Below are positions 1 through 7,995 of a stretch of DNA of 25,000 bases, one piece after another. Each line of letters opens with the position of its first letter. The stretch's first letter is position 1. Below the pieces are notes generated by a model, which had not been told where the DNA came from, did no database searches, and saw nothing but the letters and a program-made list of their open reading frames with translations. Source of the stretch: Owenia fusiformis (Eukaryota; Annelida; Polychaeta; Sabellida; Oweniidae); NCBI GenBank assembly GCA_903813345.2, contig CAIIXF020000199.1:1-25000 (forward strand), written 5' to 3'. Both the position numbers and the translations under genes were made by a program.

Positions 1-1189
1 TGACTCTTCTTGATAATGAAAATTGCATAATTCTAGAATATTTTGAACATCGTCCATATATAGAGCTAGTGAACACGATTTCTTCTGGATAGGCTTCAAA
101 TTAGAATACACATTTTGAGATTGAGAATCATATTTTTCATTCATTTCGTATTCATCTCTGGTTAGTTCGAAATAAAAGGAACTCTCTTCATTTAGACCAA
201 TGTATTTTTGAGGATTATTTAGTATGATTGATTGGTTGTCCCGCTGTTGTTTGAGGTTCAAATCACGCGGTATAGGCACCGAGTGAGTTTCCGCATAATA
301 TAGAGAATATTAATATCCCGTAGCAGAAATAGGTATTTCAATCATTACATATAAATAGCTTTTTGTGCGCGAGTAAGATACAATTTGCTCTTTAAAGAAA
401 TACCGAAGTGCAGATTCAGTTACTTTAAAGTTCGGAAATTGTAATGACAATTTATTTTTAACCTTATCCAGCGCTTTCTTTAGATCATTAGCCGAAATGA
501 GATCCGGCGATAAACGTCCAGTATTAGCCATTTTAATCGCCAGCACGTGTCTGTGATACCATGATTCCGCAAATTTCAAATTATATATTACTTGACTTAG
601 GTATTTAAAGTACGCTGTCATCAATCCCGTAGTTTTATCAATACTGATTTTTAATCTTCGAATATTCATCTCATCAAGTTGTAGCCTAATATCCGTATTA
701 TTTATGTAATTCAACAATTGATTAATGGATTCGTGATTCTGATTTATCATAGAGAACATATTAGTAGAGCGGTTTTCCGACAATTCCATGAAGTCATGCA
801 ATTCATTCTCAAATTGGTTAAATCGGACGGCTGATTTGTTTCCAAAAGTTTCCAAATATTTGACATGAGAAGCCAATATTTTAAATTTATCCATACTCAC
901 TAAACCAAATATTGATGAGACTAGGTTACCTATAGGTTGCAACAGAGCGGCTCTCTTGTTTTTGAGTTCTGTAATGAGTTAGGCAACAGCGCTTCGAGAT
1001 TATTTTGATACGCTAAAATTTTCTCAGTCAACGTTTTCATAACATCGCGCATTTGTTCACACGTACCGATATGCAATATGCCTTCGGGGTTACACGTTAA
1101 ATCTATTGGTTGCTCAATAGCCTTAATCGACGGCAATGTTTCCATTTAAAATGTAAGATGAAATGAATCCGATTCCGCCAAATGGTTAT
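1..1189 (-). pseudogene. Broken F-like envelope gene of an old element (E5)
   Basis: This is a minus-strand relic of a retroelement envelope gene, similar along its length to the env at 7980-9371. Visible parts are an N-terminal piece (1145-930), a Lys-Arg cleavage motif followed by a hydrophobic Pro-Ile-Gly segment near 940-950, and the long heptad-rich ectodomain (942-310). The frame then continues past a stop to the left edge of the window. Breaks seen directly are a TAA at 1146-1148 in an otherwise open frame, a frame change near 930-945, and a TAA at 310-312. The gene is cut on its 5' side by the LTR that begins about 1190. The family assignment (baculovirus F / insect retroelement Env type) is inferred from layout, not from a search. 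It is clearly non-functional and is the oldest visible layer. Confidence 0.8.
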
Positions 1190-2430
1190 TGAACCCAATC
1201 ACCCGTGACGGTTACGTGATTGTAGTTTAATTATTCCGGGATCTTGTAGGTTTCCGGTACTCACAGGTATCTCATCTCAATAACGATTAACAAATGCTGT
1301 TGTAAATTGTTTGTTCTTTATTTATGTCTTCATCTGCAACCTGGATTCACAATCTTAGACGTCTTTGAGACAATTCTTCCTTCTAAGAGTTGTTGTATTC
1401 TCAGCTCAAGAGTATTCGTGAAGGTGATCCCGTATTAGAACATCAGATTGTGCGATCCAAAATATGAATTTAGAGTATAGTAGTTGTGATCCAAATGTTG
1501 AATGTCTGATTGTGAATCCGTGGTTGCTTATATACAAGTAGAATTACATAAATCATTCTGTCAGGATTGCGCAATAACAGGCAAAAATCGCCCACGCATA
1601 TTGCATCAGAAACCTGTTCAAAACCCGCTAAAAGTGGTTACTGATATATTAGTTCCACCTGACAGAATAAGCTTAAAATAGAATCTTGTACAATAATTAG
1701 CTCAACCGGTTTAAACTAGTATCAAGTTATCAAGTACAATCTCAGGTGTCAATCAAATATTGGAGAGGTTAAGCTACCGTATAAAATCCAAAACGCAACT
1801 TAAACGTATCAATCGGCCCTATACAAATACATGTAGAGTCCACACATAAATAGCCGTTCAGCTCTAGTGTTTGTTTAGACTACACCATAGCTTGTAATGA
1901 TTACATAGTATCCCATTGATGAAGTTCAATAGCTGGTTTTCTAATACATATCTTAAACGAGCTCGTTTCGTAAGATTATTGGAGTTAAATCATGCGTAAC
2001 ATACATCATCTTCTTCAGAAAGAATTATACTCTGCATCGAAATCAAAATTGCAAGGATAGTATTCAACAGACATGAGTATAATGATTCCCGTTGATAGCA
2101 ACGTGAAATTTCTAAATCTCCCGTTCTAAACACGCAACTTTGAAGTTGAACGGGTATCTGAAGTAGACTAAAGCGATACAATCCTATGTTGATTCAATGT
2201 ACTTTGCGTTTACGTATACGTTTTGAAAAACCGTATTTGCTTAACCTCTCCATTAACTCCATCGACTGCTACCTGGTTGAACCAACATAATACAAAATAG
2301 TAACAATTACTATCAGATTCTTTACAATATTGGTATAAATATCAATGATATCAAAATAAATATCAATGATATTAAATAATATAATCAATTAATTAATTAA
2401 CTAATTAATGTCAAAAAGTGAGTGGTAACA
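1190..2430 (-). repeat. 3' LTR of E4 (diverged, long U3)
   Basis: The segment around 1235-1300 aligns with the R-U5 end of the LTRs at 3902, 15681 and 19465 (shared tract ending in a 'ggtactcacagg' core). Positions 1527-1565 align with the TATA-box region of those LTRs. The right end, GGTAACA at 2430, matches the GTAACA end of the other LTRs and is followed by a C-rich tract, which is purine-rich on the minus strand. It is about 1.24 kb against 0.73 kb in E1; the extra length is all in U3. The left end is uncertain by about 7 bases (1190 or 1197). A minus-strand AATAAA lies at 1317-1322. Confidence 0.75.
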
Positions 2431-2441
2431 ACCACCCCTCC
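2431..2441 (-). other. Polypurine tract next to the E4 3' LTR
   Basis: The minus strand reads GGAGGGGTGGT directly before the LTR start. This is the expected place and composition for the plus-strand primer of an LTR element. It corresponds to the purine tract at 4627-4640 in E1. Confidence 0.6.
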
Positions 2442-3866
2442 TTAACTTTTAATGCCCCACTAAAATATGTCATTATCATATAAATCAATTGTCTGATATG
2501 GCATATAAAATGTCTGATATCCTCTTCATTTAGGCTGTATTGTAGAGCATCTCTCTTTCGGCTGCGCTATAGAGCGTCTCTTGATATATGTGCAATCAAT
2601 TCTGCTTTCAGCGTTCATATATCAATCGTTGTATATTGACGGTAATTATATATCACTGTTTCAGCGTTTATATATTTATGTCATTCTGCATCATAATAAT
2701 AAAGTCTCGCTTGGCTGTTAATATTCTGCATCATCCGCAAATCTAGGCATTTATTAACGTCTCTAGATTCACCTCTGTATTCTCCTTAGCGTTCGTGAAA
2801 TAGGCACTATAATAGCTGGTGTCTCTATATTCACAAGTTTCATAAATTCTCTCCTTAGCGTTCGTGAAATAGGCACAAATAACTGGTGTCTCTATATTCA
2901 CAAGTTTAATAAATTCTCTCCTAAGCGTTCGTGAAATAGGCACAAATAACTGGTGTCTCTATATTCACATGTATTATCCCCATTGTATAGATGTCGTTGG
3001 GTATATACTGCACTGGAGAACGTCCATATATATTATATAACCCAAACGGAAATCCAGTTTAACGCAAATTTCCATACATCAGCTGCTAGATGAATATTGC
3101 AGTGACATCTATCGTCATCGCCATCTTCTCCTAGGTATCACGGATCATCGGCATCAGATCAGATCAGATCATTTGCAGATTAATATAATTATATATTTCA
3201 CACGAATTAGTATTTTTATTTTATTTTCTTATTGTATTAGTAATTTTTATTAGATTATAATATAATAATATTATAAATGATATCATGCAACTATGTGACA
3301 TGATGCATTATCATTTGTACATCCTCATCTTGCAACCTTAACTTCTCAACTTATCACTTATCATCTTAAAACTTATTACGCCATCTATAAATGATGATCT
3401 TTAACTTTCAATATATGCACTTACAAAGCATCTCAGTTATGGTGCTCGAGGTAGTTTGTGTATATTATGCAAAATATATTTATTAGTGTATTATAGTATA
3501 CACACATAATATTAATTGATTATATAGATTATATAGTAAATATAATAGTTAATAGACCAGATTATTATTTACATCTTCGCATATTGATCAATTAATTATT
3601 TACACCTGTTCTCTTATCTCAAATTACCAGGAGATGTGCATTAAAATGTTAGCGAATTGAGTGGGTCTCTTCTGTGCATCGGACTGTATCTCCCCGAGAT
3701 TCAAGTCCACTAACGCTGCTGACCCAAATATTAAAAGCATTAGTTGTTATATATATCTTAAAGCAATGGACCCCACATCTCCCATATACAGCATACACAC
3801 CTATTCATGAACATCCTCACTTTACACAAAGATCATTAATCATACTACATTGGATCAGAGCTCAAC
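2442..3866 (-). other. 3' non-coding region of E4
   Basis: I find no credible gene here. The region is AT-rich and holds tandem repeats (2782-2968). A block near 3590-3760 resembles the 3' region of E1 around 6010-6220 in the order of recognisable tracts (a 'ttatttacacct'-like stretch, then a 'gtctcttct' stretch and a 'cccc-gag' stretch). The plus-strand open frame at 3674-3988 runs into the LTR of E1 and is not a gene. Confidence 0.55.
2782..2968. repeat. Tandem repeat, 67-69 bp unit, about 2.75 copies
   Basis: Units start at 2782, 2851 and 2918, each with 'ctcct(t/a)agcgttcgtgaa' and ending in 'tctatattcaca'. The last copy is partial. A decayed further copy may lie at 2750-2781. The open frame at 2743-2943 on the minus strand is this repeat read through and carries no other sign of coding. 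Confidence 0.85.
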
Positions 3867-3901
3867 TTAACCCGGGCAAAAATGTGTTTCCCCTTTATAA
3901 G
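3867..3901 (-). pseudogene. 3' end of the RING ORF beyond the E1 insertion
   Basis: It continues the 16412-16721 frame once one TAAG is removed: eleven further codons plus TAA at 3867-3869. It shows that the two flanks of E1 were once contiguous. Confidence 0.7.
3898..3901. repeat. Target site duplication TAAG (left copy) of E1
   Basis: TAAG immediately precedes the left LTR end of E1 and is repeated at 16408-16411 immediately after the right LTR end. Four bases is a normal duplication length for Ty3/gypsy elements. Confidence 0.85.
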
Positions 3902-4626
3902 TGTCACCGGCCAAGCGTGACCGATAATCATTCAGGGCTGTATCCAGGATCTTGTGGGTCTCTGGTACGCACAGGTCGCCGCTATTAATCAACTAACGCA
4001 GTAGGTGTTGTGTTCCTTATAATTTTATTTTCCGATCCTTGCTCTTGGTTCCATGTGCCTAAGTCCGAGTTGCAGCCGAATATTTTGTAAGTCCAAAATG
4101 TTGCCAAAATTCTCTAAGTCCAAAATGAGCGAATATTTCCTAAGTCCATTTTGTTTTAGCTTCCTTCCGTGGTTTTGTTAGCGTTTGATTAATTCCAATT
4201 TTCGAGTATCCTGACTGCAATTCGGCACTTGTTTATATACAGGTAGAGCTACATTGATCATTCTGTCAAAATATTGCTTATATTTGCTATAATTTGGGCT
4301 TAAATTACGCTTAGCTTGCAGATATTTGAAATTGTATTTAGATTTTGATTGGATAATAATAAACATCAATATTATATTTTTTACAGAAAATCGTGTTTTG
4401 TTGCTATAAATACATAACCAGTTCCAACCTGTTGCAGGTGAAACAGTACATTCTATTGCTATAAATCATTTAGGTTATGTTAAGTTCTAGACAGAAGATC
4501 TTACATCGAGATAATTGTATTACTCATACCTGTAGACACTTGGATTATTATTACATTAATTTATATAAATTATTAATTGATTACTTAATTATAATTACTA
4601 ATTAATCTGAAAAGCGGGTTGTAACA
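3902..4626 (-). repeat. 3' LTR of E1
   Basis: It is 725 bp and almost identical to the LTR at 15681-16407. On the minus strand it begins TGTTAC and ends GGTGACA. U3 is the high-coordinate part. The TATA-like TGTATATAAA is at 4232-4241 and AATAAA is at 4024-4029 (minus strand), which would direct polyadenylation of the element RNA. Four TAAGTCC-centred repeats lie between these two signals. Confidence 0.93.
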
Positions 4627-4640
4627 ACCCCCCACACTTG
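4627..4640 (-). other. Polypurine tract of E1
   Basis: The minus strand reads CAAGTGTGGGGGGT immediately before the 3' LTR. Position and G-run fit the plus-strand priming site. The same tract lies next to the E3 LTR at 20179-20192. Confidence 0.75.
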
Positions 4641-4644
4641 AACT

Positions 4645-4783
4645 ACAGACGACTCGTCTGTGGTTTAAAATTGAAATTTTAAGATAACTTTGTTTTATGG
4701 ATTCACATATTCTGTACACAACTACATTCCGGTCGCGCAACAACCCATTAGGTTGACATGAGCCTGGTTCCGATGAATGTAGT
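4645..4783 (-). other. Conserved structured 3' RNA region of E1
   Basis: Three inverted repeats follow each other. ACAGACGA/TCGTCTGT lies at 4645-4661 (loop of one). TTAAAATT/AATTTTAA lies at 4665-4682 (loop of two). ACTACATTC at 4721-4729 pairs with GAATGTAGT at 4775-4783, enclosing a smaller CAACC/GTTG stem. The same set occurs in E3 just right of 20178, with changes mostly in loops. It could be an RNA export, packaging or priming structure; this role is inference. Confidence 0.55.
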
Positions 4784-5013
4784 GAAAGACCAGGATGACT
4801 TTCATACTCAAGAGTTCATAACATTTGAATTTTGAATTCTAACGTCCAAAGAAAGGTCTTTGTGTCTGTGCGTCTTGGAATAAGTGGAACAGCATTTCAT
4901 CATCAACAGCAGGATCACTTGATCATCCCTCACTAGATAGTTGAGCACGATCAGCATAATCGTATTATATATTAATTATATTAAACAATCACACTTTCAT
5001 GAATATATATATT

Positions 5014-5034
5014 GATGATGATGATGATGATGAT
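5014..5034. repeat. (GAT)7 microsatellite
   Basis: Seven GAT units lie in the E1 3' region. The matching place in E3 (about 20730-20755) has only two or three units, so the tract expanded in the E1 lineage. Confidence 0.9.
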
Positions 5035-5224
5035 ATGTACAATGTATAATTATACGCCTTATTTCATAGATGTCACTGTTTAATCCTTTAAATCCCCGAC
5101 ATCTACCATACCCTTTGGTACACTTCATCTTGTTTGACTCGCTTACTCAATATGATATATGGTTAAATACGATTATATGTGATTATCCCAACGAACGAAG
5201 TTCGTTAGGGATATAGTGAAGCCC

Positions 5225-5280
5225 TCCGTCCGTCTGTCTGTCCGTCAGTCCGTCAGTCAGTCAGTCAGTCCGTCTGTCCG
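5225..5280. repeat. NGTC tetranucleotide microsatellite core
   Basis: About 13 units of CGTC, TGTC or AGTC occur in tandem inside the 780-bp insertion. GTCY-type cores are typical of HINE/DINE-1-like elements (established knowledge). Confidence 0.9.
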
Positions 5281-5578
5281 GAAGATAACTCAAATACTAG
5301 TTGACAGATTTTCTTCATATTTAGTTGAAAGATGTATATTGGTGGAAAGTTTTGCGCAAAAAAAGATTTTTTCAAGATGGCCGCCGCTTTAAAAATGACG
5401 GAACTTTTTCGCAAAAATCATAAATTTTTCATTATAAACCAAAGTAATTAATATTATTGTTTGAAATTTTAGTAGTGTATTACCAACATTTATCTATTTC
5501 ACATATATTCCGTGTTTTTCATCCTGACCCCCAAGGGCCATGTATGGGGGGACAGGAAAACAGAAATTTTCGCTAATT

Positions 5579-5850
5579 TTTAGATCTTTCTGAAGTATAG
5601 CTTTATTATACTCAAATGAAAGGCAATTAAGAGTAGATTGCAAATATTGTATCTTTTTTCTGATTCGAGCCTCGTAAAATTCAAAATGGCCGTCTAATGT
5701 ACGATTTCGCAATAATTTTTCGATCCCTTCAAAGTATGGCTATATTATACTCAAATTGAAGGAATTTTGGAGTAGATCACAATTATGGTATTATTTTTCA
5801 GATTTGTACCTCAGAAAATTCAAAATGGCTGCTTTGCAGGAATTCGCAAT
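5579..5850. repeat. Two diverged tandem modules inside the HINE-like insertion
   Basis: A module of about 130-140 bp containing 'attatactcaaa', 'agtagat' and 'aaaattcaaaatggc' appears twice, starting near 5579 and 5718. It is a diverged direct duplication within the insertion. The minus-strand open frame at 5494-5712 reads through it and is not a gene. Confidence 0.6.
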
Positions 5851-5965
5851 TCAAAAATCTAATTTTTTCATTTTCAACCAAAGTAATGAGTATAATTGAT
5901 TGGAATTCGGTAATTGATATTTTGTTCGTTGGGATTTGCTACTCCGCGGAGTTGCCGTTATCTAG

Positions 5966-6778
5966 TTATATAGTGGTTAAATATATGTGAATAAATATAT
6001 TCAGATCAATTGATTATTTACACCTTAATCAATCAATCAATCAGTTAATAAATACGAATAAATAGGTTTTAGATCAGTTGAATATTTACATCTTAATCAA
6101 TATGGATTAAGCGACTAGAGGAAGAGTCTCTTCTTCGTACTGAGTTGTTTCCCCCGAAGGGTATCGACTTTCAAACTCGCTTGTACTGCGAACTCATGTT
6201 ATAAGCATTAATGGAGGGGTATCACCTACAAGCATCGAGACTGAGTTTAATATATTTAACTCTTCTCCACAAGTGTAGACTACGCCATCTTTACATTGTG
6301 TCGATTTAGGTAAATTTTTTAAAATTACGTCAGTTAGGGGATATCGTGATACTTCAGAGACCAACACCTAGATTTTGGGACTCCTACCAGGTTACTTGTC
6401 ACTTGGAGAGTGTTATTTATCATAAAAGCTGAGAAGGTAAGATCTTAATCAGAGATGAGACCTACTTTTTAGTTACAATTTTTATTTTATTTCATTATTA
6501 TCATTTATTTTTTTTTTCTTCTATTATTCCGGATAACTAAGTGGATTTTCCAGATAACCAACAACTACATCTTCTTTTAAATAAATCACAAACAAAGTAT
6601 TTATGAGTCACATGATTTTTTTTCCTTTCTTCTTTAATTTAGTTTTCTAATAAACAATAGTTCGCTCTTCTCTTTCTTTCAGGTTACCAAAATTATTGTT
6701 ACTGGTTCATATCTTTTCAAGTCTAAATCAATTTTGTCCCATTTTCTCTCTTTTAGTTATATGTAATGTCGCTAGTCT
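5966..6778 (-). other. Remaining 3' non-coding region of E1
   Basis: Positions 5966-6350 match E3 from about 20901 to 21330 in order. Positions 6430-6770 are T-rich and low in complexity on the plus strand. I see no gene. Confidence 0.6.
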
Positions 6779-6979
6779 TTACGGTATCGTATGCATACAC
6801 ATGCGTCGAATCTGTAGTAACTGTCCTCTTCTTAGGAGGTTCTTCAACCGCATATTGTCAACCTCTGGAGCCCTTTTCCCTGGGGTTGCCTCTTGTTTTA
6901 CATCAGTTTGTGTGCTAGCCTCTTTGAAGATGGGACCTTTCAATTGGGCCTGCGCCACTGAAATAAAGACAAATGCCAT
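6779..6979 (-). CDS. Small accessory ORF behind a splice acceptor (E1 copy)
   Basis: The frame follows the stop of the membrane ORF by four bases. A minus-strand 3' splice site, pyrimidine-rich and ending in CAG at 6960-6958, sits inside the first codons, so the real coding part probably starts at 6957 by splicing from an upstream exon. The E3 and E4 copies keep the acceptor but have no ATG before it, which supports splicing. After the acceptor the three copies share a V-A-x-A-Q motif and, about 17-25 residues later, a T-Q-T motif followed by acidic and basic residues; the E1 copy has STQTD. T-Q-T is the core of LC8 dynein light chain ligands (established knowledge); binding here is inference. 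I do not recognise the protein family. Confidence 0.55.
   Translation of the reverse strand: MAFVFISVAQAQLKGPIFKEASTQTDVKQEATPGKRAPEVDNMRLKNLLRRGQLLQIRRMCMHTIP
6958..6973 (-). other. 3' splice acceptor of the small ORF, E1
   Basis: The minus strand reads TTTGTCTTTATTTCAG and then TGGC. Equivalent sites occur at 17266-17268 (E4) and 21973-21975 (E3), with the following exon bases TGGC kept in all three. Confidence 0.6.
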
Positions 6980-6982
6980 TGG

Positions 6983-7660
6983 TTAAATCCCAGTTCTTTC
7001 TCTAGGGACTAGGACATATATCCCCCTTTCAGTTTTACAATAAAACCGGATTACATATGGTTCTGAGAGTAGTTGGGATATCACCGTCCTGTTTACATAT
7101 GGCAGAGGGACTAGTCTAGGCAATTCCAAACTCATTTCTTGATCATCCAATAAAAATTTGATCGCTCCCCATTCTATATCCAAATAACTTTTAAACAAAG
7201 TATGGCAGGCGCTGACCCTGGATATCACTCCCCTCTGTACTAATTGAACTCTGGCGTAGTCTACCTGTAACTGGTGTACACATGCTTGCACACGATGATT
7301 AACAGAATTCAATTCAATTATTAATTTAACCCCGTTACTTTCTACCTTTCTTTGAATATACTTTTTAAAGAAACTACAACTTAGTATAGCGAATCTCACT
7401 AGCACATATCCAGTGAGAACGGTTAACATTACTAAGTTCCATATGTTTACAATTTTGAGATGGTCATAGTAACCTGCACTTGAGGTATAGCTTTCACTTT
7501 TAACAACTGGCACAGTTCCAAAATTCCGCGCTTCGGCTTTTCCGACATTTAAGGCCGCTATTATTAGTAAGATCTTGCGTATGCGATACATAGCTATCAA
7601 ACCTATCCCAATGGCGACTAGGGTCAATACTGAGGCGCAATATAATAGTATCTGATTCAT
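6983..7660 (-). CDS. Two-pass membrane protein with conserved C-terminal domain (Env membrane part), E1
   Basis: It encodes 225 residues. Hydrophobic segments lie at about 4-26 and 73-95, followed by a region of about 118 residues (108-225) rich in conserved positions: V-Q-L-V-Q-R, F-K-S-Y-L, W-G-x-I-K-F, L-D-D, and E-P-Y-V-I-R-F-Y-C. More than half of these residues are identical in the E4 copy (17290-18069). The ATG overlaps the stop of the preceding ORF as ATGA (7657-7660). In E4 the same segment is preceded in frame by further ectodomain sequence, so this is probably the membrane end of Env, separated here by a deletion or frame break. I know no named family for the C-terminal domain. Its likely place is the cytoplasmic tail, or between membranes, by inference. 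Confidence 0.75.
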   Translation of the reverse strand: MNQILLYCASVLTLVAIGIGLIAMYRIRKILLIIAALNVGKAEARNFGTVPVVKSESYTSSAGYYDHLKIVNIWNLVMLTVLTGYVLVRFAILSCSFFKKYIQRKVESNGVKLIIELNSVNHRVQACVHQLQVDYARVQLVQRGVISRVSACHTLFKSYLDIEWGAIKFLLDDQEMSLELPRLVPLPYVNRTVISQLLSEPYVIRFYCKTERGIYVLVPRERTGI

Positions 7661-7995
7661 GTTAATACCTTAGCTTTTTGATCTGTCCTAAGATAACTGT
7701 TCCATTGATGCTCATAAATTGTAAAGTTAGGCTGCTTTGCACGTGATTCTACCGCATCGAAAGTTTCCCCTGATAAATCTTTGACACTCTCTTTTCCAAA
7801 GAGGTAATGTACATAAGGTATATTGATAGGATACGAATAATTGAGCGTTAATACGTTTTCATCGCACCCAATTCTCTCCGGTATATAAATATTTCCAATT
7901 AATAAATCGCATTCGCACAGCAATTGAACTTTGCATAATTGGCAACTAGGCACTTGTACTGATGGTTTGCCAGAACATTTCATATAATATGCCAT
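7657..7995 (-). CDS. Env ectodomain, cysteine-rich segment in a shifted frame (E1)
   Basis: These 112 residues have clustered cysteines (C-x2-C, then C-x-C, then C). The segment overlaps the end of the env ORF by 16 bases in another frame. E4 has the matching cysteine-rich segment at about 18220-18400, also frame-disturbed. By position it should continue the Env ectodomain, so the ORF boundary at 7980-7995 is best read as a frame break in env. A separately translated product cannot be excluded. The stop overlaps the next ATG. Confidence 0.6.
   Translation of the reverse strand: MAYYMKCSGKPSVQVPSCQLCKVQLLCECDLLIGNIYIPERIGCDENVLTLNYSYPINIPYVHYLFGKESVKDLSGETFDAVESRAKQPNFTIYEHQWNSYLRTDQKAKVLT

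Larger units (their letters stand above)
5186..5965 (+). mobile_element. Non-autonomous Helitron/HINE-like insertion in E1
   Basis: This 780-bp insertion is exact. Element E3 has the uninterrupted site at about 20895-20908, where the same flanking bases join directly. The insertion starts with TC and ends with CTAG between A and T. It has a perfect 12-bp palindrome ACTCCGCGGAGT (5941-5952) nine bases before CTAG, and subterminal inverted repeats TCCCAACGAAC (5186-5196) and GTTCGTTGGGA (5924-5934). It also carries an NGTC tetranucleotide core. These are the hallmarks of Helitron-derived HINE/DINE-type elements. A TTA on each side leaves a 3-bp target duplication as an alternative. No coding capacity was found. 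Confidence 0.75.

Noticed and set aside
2743-2943. Minus-strand 66-codon frame
   Set aside because: It is a tandem DNA repeat read in one frame.
2782-2968. Possible CRISPR-like array
   Set aside because: The units are contiguous 67-69 bp tandem repeats without unique spacers, in a eukaryotic retroelement.
3674-3988. Plus-strand open frame of 104 codons
   Set aside because: It crosses the E1 insertion boundary into the LTR, and its sequence is repeat-derived and low in coding signal.
4178-4369. 63-residue frame in U3, present identically at 15957-16148
   Set aside because: The identity reflects the two LTRs being copies. The frame is not evident in the E3 LTR and shows no domain, so it is not supported as an LTR-encoded protein.
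5494-5712. Minus-strand 72-codon frame in the HINE-like insertion
   Set aside because: It lies in a non-autonomous element with internal duplications; no recognisable protein.
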